From a virus: DNA of 43,124 bases. Positions 1 through 9,266 of the stretch are shown piece by piece. The notes under the pieces were generated by a model. The model was not told the DNA's origin. It saw only the letters and a program-made list of their open reading frames with translations, and ran no database searches. Numbering within the stretch: position 1 is the stretch's first letter; every line of letters begins with the position of its first letter. Position numbers and translations under genes: made by a program. The stretch covers positions 1 through 43,124 of the IMG/VR virus record IMGVR_UViG_3300042691_042807, one strand, 5' to 3'.

Positions 1-69
1 AATTTACAAGAAGAGCAGTACAGAACTAAGAAATATCAAGGATATGGTATATTATATCCAATCCCATAG
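1..69 (+). CDS. C-terminal tail of an upstream gene (partial)
   Basis: Frame 1 is open from the window edge for 22 codons and ends at TAG 67-69; the last residues read KYQGYGILYPIP. It has no start in the window. The strong promoter downstream suggests this is the last gene of the preceding transcription unit. Function cannot be assigned from 22 residues, and it could also be a chance open stretch. Confidence 0.35.
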   Translation, partial: NLQEEQYRTKKYQGYGILYPIP

Positions 70-169
70 ATTATTACTTCACTCCCTGCATAATAATATA
101 GATTCTCAATGAGTTGTCAAGCAAAAAAATTTTTATCAAAACTCCATAGTCTGAGAAATATGGGGCCAC

Positions 170-198
170 TTGACATTCGGTTTTTTCTGAGTTATGAT
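170..198 (+). promoter_or_regulatory. sigma70-type promoter (early-like)
   Basis: TTGACA (170-175) and TATGAT (193-198) are separated by a 17-base spacer, so the -35 box is perfect and the -10 box is one base off consensus. The gap from 70 to 227 otherwise holds an A7T5 run (about 123-135) and a weak 7-bp hairpin (142-165) just upstream. Transcription would begin near 205, about 20 bases before the first gene at 228. It presumably drives the small-gene/macro/glycan operon with host RNA polymerase. Confidence 0.75.
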
Positions 199-227
199 AG
201 TCACGATACTAGAGGTTAAGGAAAAAG

Positions 228-419
228 ATGAAAAACGAATCAGAGTTTTTTGACAATAAAAAAATAAATAGATTTGAAGACAAAAAGAAGGGCAGAAACT
301 TTATCAGTGAAGAAGCACGAGATCAAAGTAGGCTCAAAAAAGTTTTCAAAAAGAAAAAAGATCAATTAAGGGCGGAAGAAATATGGCAAGATTGGGAAGA
401 TAACGATGAAGTATATTGA
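228..419 (+). CDS. small charged hypothetical protein
   Basis: 63 residues, very rich in Lys, Glu, Asp and Arg, with no hydrophobic segment; it looks like a soluble, possibly nucleic-acid- or protein-binding polypeptide. AAGGA precedes the ATG at a good distance, and this is the first gene after the promoter at 170-198. First position behind a strong host-type promoter is typical of early phage proteins that act on the host, but that is inference. It overlaps the next gene by 14 bases. Family not recognised. Confidence 0.6.
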   Translation: MKNESEFFDNKKINRFEDKKKGRNFISEEARDQSRLKKVFKKKKDQLRAEEIWQDWEDNDEVY

Positions 420-639
420 AGAATTAAAATCAGGAGAATGTTTTGTATCAGAAAATAATTTTTTCTTATTAACATCTGATTACAAAAAAAATGGACAAAG
501 ACTTTGTTATAGTTTAAATGATGGTTATCCAAAATGGTTTGATAGTAATTTTACAGTAATCGCTGAACCTATTTATTGGTTAGATAAAGAGAATAATGTT
601 ATTGCTGTTAGACCGACTCAAAAAGAAAATGATAACTAA
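406..639 (+). CDS. hypothetical protein
   Basis: 77 residues with a compact alternating hydrophobic/polar pattern that suggests a small beta-rich fold (segments ENNFFLLTSDY, RLCYSLNDGYPKWF). No catalytic motif, signal peptide or membrane segment is visible. It overlaps its neighbours on both sides, so it is translated as part of the operon begun at 228. Family not recognised. Confidence 0.6.
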   Translation: MKYIEELKSGECFVSENNFFLLTSDYKKNGQRLCYSLNDGYPKWFDSNFTVIAEPIYWLDKENNVIAVRPTQKENDN

Positions 640-877
640 AATAAGAACTTTCCTAAAATCTTTATTTTTTCACATTAGTAGAGGACTACCTAAAAGTACA
701 AAAGAAGAAATATTGTATAGATATAATATATGTATTAATTGTGAAAGTTTTTTAAATAATGAATGTTTAGAGTGCGGATGTAATATTAGTCAAAAAAGTA
801 TTTTTTTAAACAAGTTAGCATGGGCTGATCAAAAATGTCCTTTAAATAAATGGAATATAATTATTAGGAATAAATAA
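629..877 (+). CDS. small cysteine-rich zinc-binding protein
   Basis: 82 residues. The start at 629 is preferred to the upstream in-frame codon at 596 because it gives a short overlap with the previous gene and begins MITKIRTFLK. A zinc-knuckle pattern fills the second half: CINC, then ECLECGC, then a final CPLNKW. This resembles small phage proteins with the arrangement CxxC...CxxCxC...CPxxKW (DUF6171-like). Such proteins are of unknown role and often sit near glycan genes. The N-terminus is basic and amphipathic. Confidence 0.6.
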   Translation: MITKIRTFLKSLFFHISRGLPKSTKEEILYRYNICINCESFLNNECLECGCNISQKSIFLNKLAWADQKCPLNKWNIIIRNK

Positions 878-1428
878 TGACACTTCAAAAAAAATATATT
901 AAATCATCAAATAATTCTAATATAATCTATGCTAAAGGTAATATTTTTGATATAGCAAATCAAAGAATATTTGCTACAAATAGTGGGTCTAGCGTTATAA
1001 TACCTCATGTATGTAATAACGTAAATGCTTATGGTGCTGGGTTTGCTTATGATATTGCACAAAATTTTCCAACAGCAAAAGCCAACTTTCATCTTTTGGG
1101 AACTAAAGCAAAACTAGGACACGTACAATTTGTAACAGTAAAAGAAGATCCAAGATCAAAAAATAAAATTATTGTTGCAAATATGATAGCTCAAAATGGA
1201 TTAATAAATAATAAAAATCTTAGACCATTAAACTATGCGGTATTAGTGTCATGTATGGCTTCTGTTAAAACACATGCTAAAAACATATTAAAAGAAGATG
1301 CTTCTGATAATATAGAAATACATGCTCCTAAATTTGGTAGCGGATTGGCTGGTGGAGATTGGAGATTTATTAGTGAATTAATAACAGATGTCTGGAACGA
1401 TCTATCTGTATTTGTCTATACCAAATAG
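877..1428 (+). CDS. macro-domain (ADP-ribose-binding) protein
   Basis: 183 residues. The order of motifs fits a macro domain: a VCNNVNAYGAGFA segment (ADP-ribose-binding loop 1), FPTAKANF, MIAQNGL, and a C-terminal HAPKFGSGLAGGDW (loop 2). Macro domains bind or hydrolyse ADP-ribose derivatives such as ADP-ribose-1''-phosphate, or remove ADP-ribose from macromolecules. In a phage this could process tRNA-splicing by-products or reverse host ADP-ribosylation defence (DarT-like); the choice between these is inference. TAATG coupling to the previous gene fixes the start. Confidence 0.85.
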   Translation: MTLQKKYIKSSNNSNIIYAKGNIFDIANQRIFATNSGSSVIIPHVCNNVNAYGAGFAYDIAQNFPTAKANFHLLGTKAKLGHVQFVTVKEDPRSKNKIIVANMIAQNGLINNKNLRPLNYAVLVSCMASVKTHAKNILKEDASDNIEIHAPKFGSGLAGGDWRFISELITDVWNDLSVFVYTK

Positions 1429-1432
1429 TATC

Positions 1433-2317
1433 ATGCGTCATTTCTGTACCGTTGCCGATTCTGGTTTTAGAAGCAGAGTATTAGCTTTAAATTATTCTTT
1501 AAAGAAATATTCTAATAACTATAAGCTGCATTTATTATGTTTAGATAATGAAATATATTCAACTATTTCTGATTCAAATATAAAAACATATCTGTTATCA
1601 GATTTATTAAATAATGATACTATTTTATTAGAATCAAAAAATAATCCTCCTTCTAGAGAAGCTTTACATAATGCTCAAGGAAATATTGATAAAGCAAAAA
1701 ATATTCAATTTATATGGTCATTAGCCCCATATTTCTCTAATTATTGTTTAAATAATAATCCTACTATTGATAGTATCCTATATATAGATAGTGATATTTA
1801 TTTTTTTAATAATTGGGAAAAAATATATGAGCATACTTCTAATATTAATATTGGTTTAGTAGAACATAGAATAAAACATTGCCATAATAATGGCAAATAT
1901 AATGTTGGAATAGTTTATTTTAAAAATAATGATATCGGACTAACTTGTTCAACACTATGGAAAGATCTTTTATTATATACTGATCATCAATTTTATAGTT
2001 CATATAGTGATTGTGGAGATCAAAAATATTTAGAATTATTTCCAAATTTATTTGATGGAGTAGAATCTTTTGATAAGTTTTTTGGACATTTAGCACCATG
2101 GAATTTTAATTATCATACCTATACTGATAATGAAATTATTTGGGAAGATAAAAAACAATATATTATGTATTGTCATTTTTCTAACTTTAATCCAAATTTT
2201 AAAGAAGATTCATACAGTCCTGCTCCAAGACATGGTATTATTAATATTTCTAAAAATCCACTATTAAAAAAAATATATGATGAGTATTATACAGTATTAA
2301 AGGATTTTGAACAATGA
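1433..2317 (+). CDS. family-8-like glycosyltransferase
   Basis: 294 residues from ATG 1433, which lies just after the previous stop; an upstream in-frame codon at 1388 would overlap the macro gene. The N-terminus (MRHFCTVADSGFRSRVLAL) matches the opening strand and helix of GT-A enzymes. YIDSDIYFF supplies the DxD metal/nucleotide-sugar motif, and NVGIVYFK and HFSNFNPNF follow in the expected GT8-like order. It would move a sugar from an NDP-sugar in the cytoplasm. First gene of the glycan cassette; the acceptor is unknown. Confidence 0.75.
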   Translation: MRHFCTVADSGFRSRVLALNYSLKKYSNNYKLHLLCLDNEIYSTISDSNIKTYLLSDLLNNDTILLESKNNPPSREALHNAQGNIDKAKNIQFIWSLAPYFSNYCLNNNPTIDSILYIDSDIYFFNNWEKIYEHTSNINIGLVEHRIKHCHNNGKYNVGIVYFKNNDIGLTCSTLWKDLLLYTDHQFYSSYSDCGDQKYLELFPNLFDGVESFDKFFGHLAPWNFNYHTYTDNEIIWEDKKQYIMYCHFSNFNPNFKEDSYSPAPRHGIINISKNPLLKKIYDEYYTVLKDFEQ

Positions 2318-3201
2318 CAAAAATTACTTTTGGTATGATTGTTTTTGAAAGTGACTTTGTTTTATATGAGTGTTTAAAACAAGTATATCCTATAGCCCAT
2401 CAGATAGTCATTGCAGAAGGCCCGGTATCGTATTGGCAATCTCAAGGACGTACAACATCAACCGATCTGACAAACAGTATAATAGATAATTTCCCTGATC
2501 CAGACAATAAAATTTCTATTATTCATAGCAAATATAATGAAAAAGACGATCAGTGCAGAGCATATATAGATCAAATTAAACCAGATACTGATTATTTATG
2601 GAATCTTGACGCTGATGAAATATACAAAACAGAAGATCTATATAAGATATCAGAGTTTTTATCGGAAGAAAATCCAACAAGTGTTGGAGTAAGAAGCATT
2701 TCTTTTTATGGTGGGTTTGATTATTATTTAACAGGATTCGAACTTAAGACCGATAATTTTTTAAGAATATTTAAGTATGAGCCAGGATGTACTTGGCTAA
2801 CTCATAGACCTCCAACTATTCAATATACAAGCAATATACTAAAAAAGCACATTAATAGTGACCAATTATATGATTATACTGGAGCACAAATGTACCATTA
2901 CTCATATGTGTTTCCTGATCAAGTATATAATAAGATAAATTATTATAAAACTAGTGTTAGTAAATCAAATTGTATAGATAATTATTTTAATAATATATAT
3001 CTACCATGGGTAAATGGAAACGATATTATAAAAAATCATATCGAGTATAAATACAAGGGTGTTCATGAATTTATACCAGAAGTAAGAGGTAGTTGTTATA
3101 CCGCACCATTTATGAACAAACATCCTGAATCAATACAAAATAATTTAAATCAATTAAAAGAAAAATTTAATATACAATTAGAAAAATATAATGCTAAATA
3201 A
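2314..3201 (+). CDS. GT2-like glycosyltransferase
   Basis: 295 residues. It begins TKITFGMIVFESDFVLYECL, the first strand of a GT-A fold, and carries LWNLDADEIYK (DxD-type motif) near residue 97-107, as in GT2-like transferases that begin with a GMIVxNE-type strand. A four-base overlap (ATGA) with the preceding gene shows co-translation. Acceptor and sugar donor cannot be deduced. Confidence 0.72.
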   Translation: MTKITFGMIVFESDFVLYECLKQVYPIAHQIVIAEGPVSYWQSQGRTTSTDLTNSIIDNFPDPDNKISIIHSKYNEKDDQCRAYIDQIKPDTDYLWNLDADEIYKTEDLYKISEFLSEENPTSVGVRSISFYGGFDYYLTGFELKTDNFLRIFKYEPGCTWLTHRPPTIQYTSNILKKHINSDQLYDYTGAQMYHYSYVFPDQVYNKINYYKTSVSKSNCIDNYFNNIYLPWVNGNDIIKNHIEYKYKGVHEFIPEVRGSCYTAPFMNKHPESIQNNLNQLKEKFNIQLEKYNAK

Positions 3202-4012
3202 TTTAGATGCTAATAATTTTATTAAAAAATCTTTAAATAAAAATAATTCATATTTAATTGGTAGATCAGGAATAGTTGAACTAAGATCATGTTTTTCTAT
3301 TTATTATTATCAAAAACTATCAAATCAATTATTATATTTATTACAGCATAATGCTGGGGTATATGGAGATTGTATTGAAGCATTTTTTTATGAATATACT
3401 AATAGTATAACAAATGCTGATATGAATGTTTTTTGGACACAATCAGATTTAAAAGAAGTTCAAGATATTTTATATTCAAAATTTTCTCCTTCCTCAATAA
3501 AATTTGAAAATAGAGCAGTAGAGCCATATTATTTTGACAATCCTTGGTCAAGTTGTTTGAAAGATAAAAAAGTATTAGTCATACATCCTTTTAGCGAATC
3601 TATAAAATATCAATACAAAAATAGAAATAATTTATGGACTCAGTATGATATATTACCAGAATTTAATCTTATAACATATAGATCTATACAATCTATAAAT
3701 AATATTGGCCCTCATAATTCTTGGATAGAATCTTTAAATATTATGGAAGAAGAAATATCTAATCTTAATTTTGATATTGCTTTAATAGGATGTGGAGCAT
3801 ATGGTTTACCTTTAGGTTCATTTATAAAAACAAAAATGAATAAAATTGCTATACATATGGGTGGGGCTTTACAAATATTATTCGGTATCAAAGGATATAG
3901 ATGGGATAATCATGAAGAAATCAGTAAGATGTATAATTCTTTTTGGATTAGACCAAAAGATAATGAAAAACCAAGTATGTATCAAAATATAGAAGGAGGA
4001 TGTTACTGGTAA
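3191..4012 (+). CDS. putative GT-D-like glycan protein
   Basis: 273 residues. An N-terminal IGRSGIVELR and NAGVYGD, then VIHPFSESIKYQY, IALIGCGAYGLPLG and HMGGALQILFGIKGYRW, resemble a family common in polysaccharide and phage glycan clusters that has features of the GT-D fold (IGRxGxxE replacing GDGE). No biochemical role is assigned with confidence. The position between two transferases and a methyltransferase supports a glycan role. It overlaps the previous gene by 11 bases and ends in a TAATG junction. Confidence 0.6.
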   Translation: MLNNLDANNFIKKSLNKNNSYLIGRSGIVELRSCFSIYYYQKLSNQLLYLLQHNAGVYGDCIEAFFYEYTNSITNADMNVFWTQSDLKEVQDILYSKFSPSSIKFENRAVEPYYFDNPWSSCLKDKKVLVIHPFSESIKYQYKNRNNLWTQYDILPEFNLITYRSIQSINNIGPHNSWIESLNIMEEEISNLNFDIALIGCGAYGLPLGSFIKTKMNKIAIHMGGALQILFGIKGYRWDNHEEISKMYNSFWIRPKDNEKPSMYQNIEGGCYW

Positions 4013-4608
4013 TGGAACCGTGGCAATTTAAACAGATAGATACACTAAAACAAATTTTAAATTCCAGTATGGTATATGCTGATATTGGCGCATGTAGAGG
4101 CGAACTACTAGGTTTCCTATCATCTTATTGCTCTAATGGATATGCTTTTGAACCAGAGCCCAATAATTTTAAATTTTTACAACAATATTTTAATAATCCA
4201 AATATTATATTAATAAATAAAGTAGTCTCAGATATCTCAGGCCCTTTGAAATTTTTTACACATCAAACTCATATGGGCAATATATTGGGTCATAATATGG
4301 ACTATATACCATTTAATGATTATACATATATTGAATCTATTAAACTTGATGATTTTTTTGAAAATATAAATGTAGATTTTATTAAGTTAGATGTTGAAGG
4401 AGCAGAGTGGAAGGTATTTGATGGTTCTAAAAAAATATTAGAAAATCGTAATATAGTATGGCAAGTAGAGTTTCATTTGGATGAAGATTGGCATCGTCGT
4501 ACTATATTATATGATTATGGATATAATATTTATGATCTAAGTTTAAATAAATTATCAAAAGATGATCCAAGACCATATCAAGGAATATTATCTAAAAATG
4601 ATCTTTAA
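4012..4608 (+). CDS. FkbM-family SAM methyltransferase
   Basis: 198 residues from ATG 4012 (TAATG junction). The alternative ATG at 4000 would place AGGAGG (3993-3998) directly against the start, so 4012 is preferred. Motifs: YADIGACRGE (SAM-binding motif I), AFEPEPNNF (acidic end of strand 2), NKVVSD, and FIKLDVEGAEWKVF, which is the FkbM signature. These enzymes methylate hydroxyls of sugars or small molecules. First of four methyltransferase-like genes in a row. Confidence 0.85.
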   Translation: MEPWQFKQIDTLKQILNSSMVYADIGACRGELLGFLSSYCSNGYAFEPEPNNFKFLQQYFNNPNIILINKVVSDISGPLKFFTHQTHMGNILGHNMDYIPFNDYTYIESIKLDDFFENINVDFIKLDVEGAEWKVFDGSKKILENRNIVWQVEFHLDEDWHRRTILYDYGYNIYDLSLNKLSKDDPRPYQGILSKNDL

Positions 4609-5350
4609 TACAAAGTGGGATACTAGAGATATCAAAAATTATATTGATGAGTTTCATAAATTATATCTATCAAAACCAATTATAGATAATACTGGTGGTA
4701 TGAAATCTGCTCATCTTTTTAATGCTTGGTATATAATTAAAAAAATGCAACCTAAACATATTATAGAAAGCGGTGTTTGGAAAGGTCTTGGTACATGGTT
4801 TTTTAAAGAAGCATCACCAGAATCACAAATTATTTCTATAGATCCATATCCAAATTTTAGAGAAATAACATTAGATTCTGTAAAATATATTACAAATGAT
4901 TTTTTATCTATTGATTGGAAAAATATTATTGATACTAAAAATACATTAGTTTTTTTTGATGATCATCAAGATGCTCTTGAAAGATTAAAATATTGTAAAG
5001 AACATAATTTTAAATATATTATGTATGAAGACAATTATCCATATGATCGTGGAGATGTTTATAGTATTAAAAAAGTAATATCTCAAAAACCTTTTGTCAT
5101 AGATCATGCTGGTACTCAAAGATGGTTTGATAATAAGCCAGAAGATTATCAGTATCTAATAAATAATATTAAATATTATCAAGAATTACCTCCTATCTTT
5201 AAAGATAAAATTACTAGATGGAATAGTCTATGGGATTCTGATGGATATGAAACTCCAGAACCATTATTTGATATTATAGATAAAGATAAATATTCTATAT
5301 TTTTTATAGAAAGATTTGATTATACCTGGATATGTTATTTAGAAATTTAA
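4598..5350 (+). CDS. class I SAM methyltransferase-like protein
   Basis: 250 residues from ATG 4598, with AAGGA at 4580-4584; the in-frame codon at 4562 would overlap the previous gene far more. IIESGVWKGLGTWFF is a motif-I-like glycine loop and IISIDPYPN the acidic strand-2 end, followed by LVFFDDHQ. This resembles cephalosporin-hydroxylase/CmcI-type and related methyltransferases in glycan clusters. The substrate is unknown; context suggests a sugar or glycan. Confidence 0.62.
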   Translation: MIFNTKWDTRDIKNYIDEFHKLYLSKPIIDNTGGMKSAHLFNAWYIIKKMQPKHIIESGVWKGLGTWFFKEASPESQIISIDPYPNFREITLDSVKYITNDFLSIDWKNIIDTKNTLVFFDDHQDALERLKYCKEHNFKYIMYEDNYPYDRGDVYSIKKVISQKPFVIDHAGTQRWFDNKPEDYQYLINNIKYYQELPPIFKDKITRWNSLWDSDGYETPEPLFDIIDKDKYSIFFIERFDYTWICYLEI

Positions 5351-5351
5351 T

Positions 5352-5942
5352 ATGAATATAGATTCATGGAAAAATAAAGATATTTTTAATAAACAACTTA
5401 TATTAAATATTAAAGAACTAGATAATTATCCAGATCACTGGAAAGATTTTATTCAATTAATATCTCCAATTAAAAATAATATAACATCAATATTAGATAT
5501 AGGTTGTGGATGTGGAACATTTTATGAATTATGTAAAAGACATTTTTCTAATTTTAAATATACTGGAGTAGACTATTCTGATGAGGCTATACAATTAGCA
5601 AAAAAATATTGGAAATATAATAATTTTTTTCAATATGATTTTTGGTCATTAACACCAGAATATATTTCTCTGTTTGATCTAATACATTGCGGCGCTCTTT
5701 TTGATGTTTTACCAAATGGAGATATTGCCTTAGAAAAATTGTTATCTTTTAAACCAAATAAGATCCTAATAGGAAGAATAAATATAACTAATAAAGATAG
5801 TTTTTTTACAGAATATTTAGCTTATGATTCTATTCAAACATATCAATATTATCATAATATCAATAAATTAAATGATTTATTTATAAAATATAATTATAAT
5901 ATAACAATAATTAATACTAGCATTTTATTAGAAACTAAATAA
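5352..5942 (+). CDS. class I SAM methyltransferase
   Basis: 196 residues. SILDIGCGCGTFYELC is a textbook motif I, YTGVDYSDEAIQLAKK gives the SAM ribose-binding acidic residue, and LIHCGALFDVLP corresponds to the post-motif region of methyltransferase type 11/25 domains. Starts one base after the previous gene's stop. Likely methylates a glycan or lipid-linked sugar by context. Confidence 0.8.
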   Translation: MNIDSWKNKDIFNKQLILNIKELDNYPDHWKDFIQLISPIKNNITSILDIGCGCGTFYELCKRHFSNFKYTGVDYSDEAIQLAKKYWKYNNFFQYDFWSLTPEYISLFDLIHCGALFDVLPNGDIALEKLLSFKPNKILIGRINITNKDSFFTEYLAYDSIQTYQYYHNINKLNDLFIKYNYNITIINTSILLETK

Positions 5943-5949
5943 TAAGTAT

Positions 5950-6423
5950 ATGTTTACAAGTAAAAATGAACAAAACTTTTTTTTATCTCATATTAAATCA
6001 AATCATTATGTATTAGAGTATGGATCAGGTATTTCAACAACAGAAATAGCTAAATTATGCTATAAACTAATTAGTGTAGAACATCAAAATGAATGGTATA
6101 TAAAACTTAAAGATCAATTACCAAATAATTGTACATTATTATTTCATCCTCCAGATAAAGAATATATCGAAGGATATGATTGTGGTACTATGGAACAGTT
6201 TTTCAGTTATGTCAATTCTCCTATTCCATACAAGCCATTTGATGTTATATTAATAGATGGAAGAGCAAGAGTATCGTGTGCTTCTATCTCAAAAAATATT
6301 GTTAAAGATAATGAAAGTATAATTTTTATACATGATTGGGATAGACTAGAATACCAAGAAGCCCTATTATATCTTGATCTAATAGATGTTTGTGAAACTA
6401 TGGCAAAATTTAAAATAAAATGA
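5950..6423 (+). CDS. small methyltransferase-fold protein
   Basis: 157 residues. VLEYGSGISTTEIAK (motif I) and LISVEHQNEWY (strand 2) followed by FDVILIDGRARVSCA and IIFIHDWDR outline a Rossmann-like methyltransferase fold. It resembles short proteins found beside glycosyltransferases whose activity is uncertain. It overlaps the aminotransferase gene by four bases. Confidence 0.62.
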   Translation: MFTSKNEQNFFLSHIKSNHYVLEYGSGISTTEIAKLCYKLISVEHQNEWYIKLKDQLPNNCTLLFHPPDKEYIEGYDCGTMEQFFSYVNSPIPYKPFDVILIDGRARVSCASISKNIVKDNESIIFIHDWDRLEYQEALLYLDLIDVCETMAKFKIK

Positions 6424-7343
6424 TTAATTTATTTCACATTAATAACTATAAAATAGATACTTATGACTATAGTAATATTCTACATGATAAAATTGTAACA
6501 AATTTTGAAAATACTATAGCCTCTTACGTGGGCGCTAAATATGCTGTTGGTCTAAATAGCGCAACAAGTGCAATCTTTTTATCTCTTTTAAATAAAAATA
6601 TTACTATTAATATACCTAGTATCATACCTCCAGTAGTACCAAATGCTATTCGAACATCTGGTAATGAATATAATTTTATAGATAATATAACTTGGGTAGG
6701 AGACTCATACGTTCTGCATAATTTTGCAGACTATAAGATAGTGGATTCTGCCCAAAAAATAGAACCAGAACAATTCATAAAAGAATGTAACGATAATGAT
6801 TTAATGATATTTAGTTTTTATCCAACAAAACCAATTGGTAGTTGCGATGGGGGAATGATCGTATCTAATGACTTTGATAAAATAAATTATATTAGAGAGA
6901 TGTCGTTAAATGGTATGACTTTTGCATCTAATAATTGGGAAAGAAAAAATAAATATATTGGCTATAAAATGTATATGAATAGTATTCAAGCTGATATAGG
7001 TTTTAAAAACTATAAAGAATACTTCATTAAAAGAAATACATTAAAATTTATACAAGAATACTATAATAATAAATTAAATCTTAATAATACATCATATCAT
7101 TTATATAGAATATCTGTAGATAATAATATAAAATTTATTGATTATATGAAATCAAATGGTATAATTTGTGGTATACACTATAAATGTCTACATAAAGATC
7201 CTGTTTACTCAGAGAATAATGAGAATCTTCCACTTTCTGAAGAAGAATCTGAAACAACAGTCTCTATACCATTTCACCATAATCTAACAATAGAAAATAT
7301 TAAATATATAGTATCTAAAATTAAGGATTATAAAAATGTCTAA
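6420..7343 (+). CDS. DegT/DnrJ/EryC1-type sugar aminotransferase
   Basis: 307 residues, shorter than the usual 360-400. N-terminal FENTIASYVGAKYAVGLNSATSA is typical of PLP-dependent NDP-ketosugar aminotransferases; DSAQKI and FSFYPTKPIGSCDGGMI carry the PLP cofactor site, with Lys137 (YPTK) as the Schiff-base lysine. It probably aminates an NDP-keto-sugar. The adjacent FdtA/QdtA-like isomerase suggests a 3-amino-3,6-dideoxyhexose (Fuc3N/Qui3N-type) product, as in FdtA-FdtB pairs; the exact sugar is inference. Confidence 0.85.
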   Translation: MINLFHINNYKIDTYDYSNILHDKIVTNFENTIASYVGAKYAVGLNSATSAIFLSLLNKNITINIPSIIPPVVPNAIRTSGNEYNFIDNITWVGDSYVLHNFADYKIVDSAQKIEPEQFIKECNDNDLMIFSFYPTKPIGSCDGGMIVSNDFDKINYIREMSLNGMTFASNNWERKNKYIGYKMYMNSIQADIGFKNYKEYFIKRNTLKFIQEYYNNKLNLNNTSYHLYRISVDNNIKFIDYMKSNGIICGIHYKCLHKDPVYSENNENLPLSEEESETTVSIPFHHNLTIENIKYIVSKIKDYKNV

Positions 7344-7713
7344 TAATATAATAAAATCAGATCGTGGAGATTTATATGAAATTAACTTTGAAAATGCCCC
7401 ATTTCATGTTAATAGAATTTTTATTGTAGACAATGTTGCTATCGGAGAAAAACGTGGCGAACATGCTCATTATAGTGAAAAACAATTAGTAATATGTATC
7501 AAGGGAGAAATAGAAGCTAACTGGATAACTCCAGACAGTAGTGGATCTGTTGTACTTTCCCAAGGAGATGAATTATATTCTCACCCATTAACTTGGTTAA
7601 CACTTACTTTTATGAAAGAGAATTCATCTTTTGCATGCCTATGTTCTGATCATTTTAATGAAAATGATTATATAAGAGACTTTTCTAAATTTCAAGAAAT
7701 AATCAATCAATGA
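7336..7713 (+). CDS. FdtA/QdtA-type sugar 3,4-ketoisomerase (cupin)
   Basis: 125 residues, a single cupin. DRGDLYEINFENAPFHVNR and GEKRGEHAHYSEKQLVICIKG match the RGxHAHxxxxQ signature of dTDP-4-keto-6-deoxyglucose 3,4-ketoisomerases. It would supply the 3-keto substrate for the aminotransferase immediately upstream; the genes overlap by 8 bases. No glucose-1-phosphate thymidylyltransferase or 4,6-dehydratase is in the window, so the host or another part of the phage must make the precursor. Confidence 0.85.
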   Translation: MSNNIIKSDRGDLYEINFENAPFHVNRIFIVDNVAIGEKRGEHAHYSEKQLVICIKGEIEANWITPDSSGSVVLSQGDELYSHPLTWLTLTFMKENSSFACLCSDHFNENDYIRDFSKFQEIINQ

Positions 7714-9266
7714 AAAACTATAGATGTTCTAGCTTTTGTTCCTTCTATAAGGGAGGAAAATTTATACAAAAATATATAGAGAATATGCTGGAACAAAGTA
7801 TTTTTAATGATGTAGAATTTATTTTTTTAGATTGTGCATCACCAGATAATGAAGCTACTTATATTAAACCATTATTATCTAAATATGATAATATTAAGTA
7901 TTATCGATTAGAAAAAGATCCAGGATTATATTCTTGTTGGAATATTGCAATTAATAAATGTTCTTCTAGTATAATAACAAATTGGAATATAGATGATAGA
8001 AAAAATAAATATGGATTAGAAATTCTTGTTAATGAACTAGAAGCAGATGAATCATTAGATATGATATATGGACTAACTTTTATTAGTAATATACCTAATG
8101 AAACTTATGACGAAAATCAAAAACTAGAATTATTTAAAAGTCATGAACACTCATTTTCTGAATTAATAAAACATAATTCTCCTCATTGTATGCCAATGTG
8201 GCGAAAAAATATTCATCAAAAATGTGGATATTTTAATGAAAATTATAATAGCATTTCCGATGCTGAAATGTGGCTTAAACTTACGTTAGTAGATGGTAAG
8301 ATTAAAAAAATAAATAAACCAGTAGGATTATATTTTTGGAACCCACAAGGTAGATCAACAGATAAAGAGTTATCTGATCAAAATTATAATGATCTTAAAA
8401 AAGCTAAAATAGAAATTTTAGCTAATATGAATGATATTGAAAAATTATTACCACCAATAAAAGAGTATAAAAATACTTATGATGAGTATAAAGATATTGG
8501 TTTTGTAGAAATGAAAAATACTAAAAATATTTTTATATCAATAGTAAATAATATATCACAAATTCCAATAAATATTAAAAAAATAAATACTCTACTATCT
8601 AATTATAAAGATTCAAAACTGGTTATATATAACTGTGGGTCAACAGATAATTCAGAAACTATATTAAATAATTTAGCTAAAACAAATAAAGATATAATTG
8701 TACTATCTGATAATTCTAAAACTAATCTATTATTATTTGGATATAATTATTATTATAATCTATTAATTAATTTAGTTAAAGAAAAATTTTCTAATTATGA
8801 TTTTTTAACTTTTATAGATATTAATTTTATTGATATAAGTATTAATGGAATAGCTAATTCTTTTGGATATTTATCTAAAAATGAATCAACTTTAATGATT
8901 TCAGGATTTAATATACAAAAAGAAATATATGAAGCTGTTAATCAAATTTTCTTAATAAATAAAAATGCATTATCATATAGATTAAATTATTGGTCATCTC
9001 CATCAGAACTAAAACATGATTATACTTATGATATAAGTTTTTCTTACCAGATGTTTACTCCTGTTGTTGGATCTCCACCAATACCAGTTTATAGTAATTT
9101 TGGAGGATGCGCAATATATAGAAATAAATTTTTAGATAATATACGAGGAGATAATAATATAAATGATAATTATTTTGTTTCTTTAAATAAAAAATTATTA
9201 TCTGAATATAAAAACCATAATATACTAATAAACCCTTCACAACTAATGCTTTCATACCATGAATAA
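7710..9266 (+). CDS. two-domain GT2 glycosyltransferase
   Basis: 518 residues. Residues about 1-235 are a GT2 domain (CSSFCSFYKGGKFIQKYIE, IFLDCASPDN, NWNIDDRKN, SPHCMPMWRK, ISDAEMWLK). Residues about 270-518 form a second GT-A-like unit (FISIVNNISQIP, VIYNCGSTDNSETIL, FLTFIDINFID) that looks degenerate because the metal-binding motif is not clear. The first domain is a close paralogue of the next gene. Soluble; probably elongates a glycan. Four-base overlap with the isomerase gene. Confidence 0.8.
   Translation: MKNYRCSSFCSFYKGGKFIQKYIENMLEQSIFNDVEFIFLDCASPDNEATYIKPLLSKYDNIKYYRLEKDPGLYSCWNIAINKCSSSIITNWNIDDRKNKYGLEILVNELEADESLDMIYGLTFISNIPNETYDENQKLELFKSHEHSFSELIKHNSPHCMPMWRKNIHQKCGYFNENYNSISDAEMWLKLTLVDGKIKKINKPVGLYFWNPQGRSTDKELSDQNYNDLKKAKIEILANMNDIEKLLPPIKEYKNTYDEYKDIGFVEMKNTKNIFISIVNNISQIPINIKKINTLLSNYKDSKLVIYNCGSTDNSETILNNLAKTNKDIIVLSDNSKTNLLLFGYNYYYNLLINLVKEKFSNYDFLTFIDINFIDISINGIANSFGYLSKNESTLMISGFNIQKEIYEAVNQIFLINKNALSYRLNYWSSPSELKHDYTYDISFSYQMFTPVVGSPPIPVYSNFGGCAIYRNKFLDNIRGDNNINDNYFVSLNKKLLSEYKNHNILINPSQLMLSYHE

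Noticed and set aside
70-227. tRNA or small RNA gene in the first gap
   Set aside because: No cloverleaf could be folded by eye; the only structures are a weak hairpin and the promoter.
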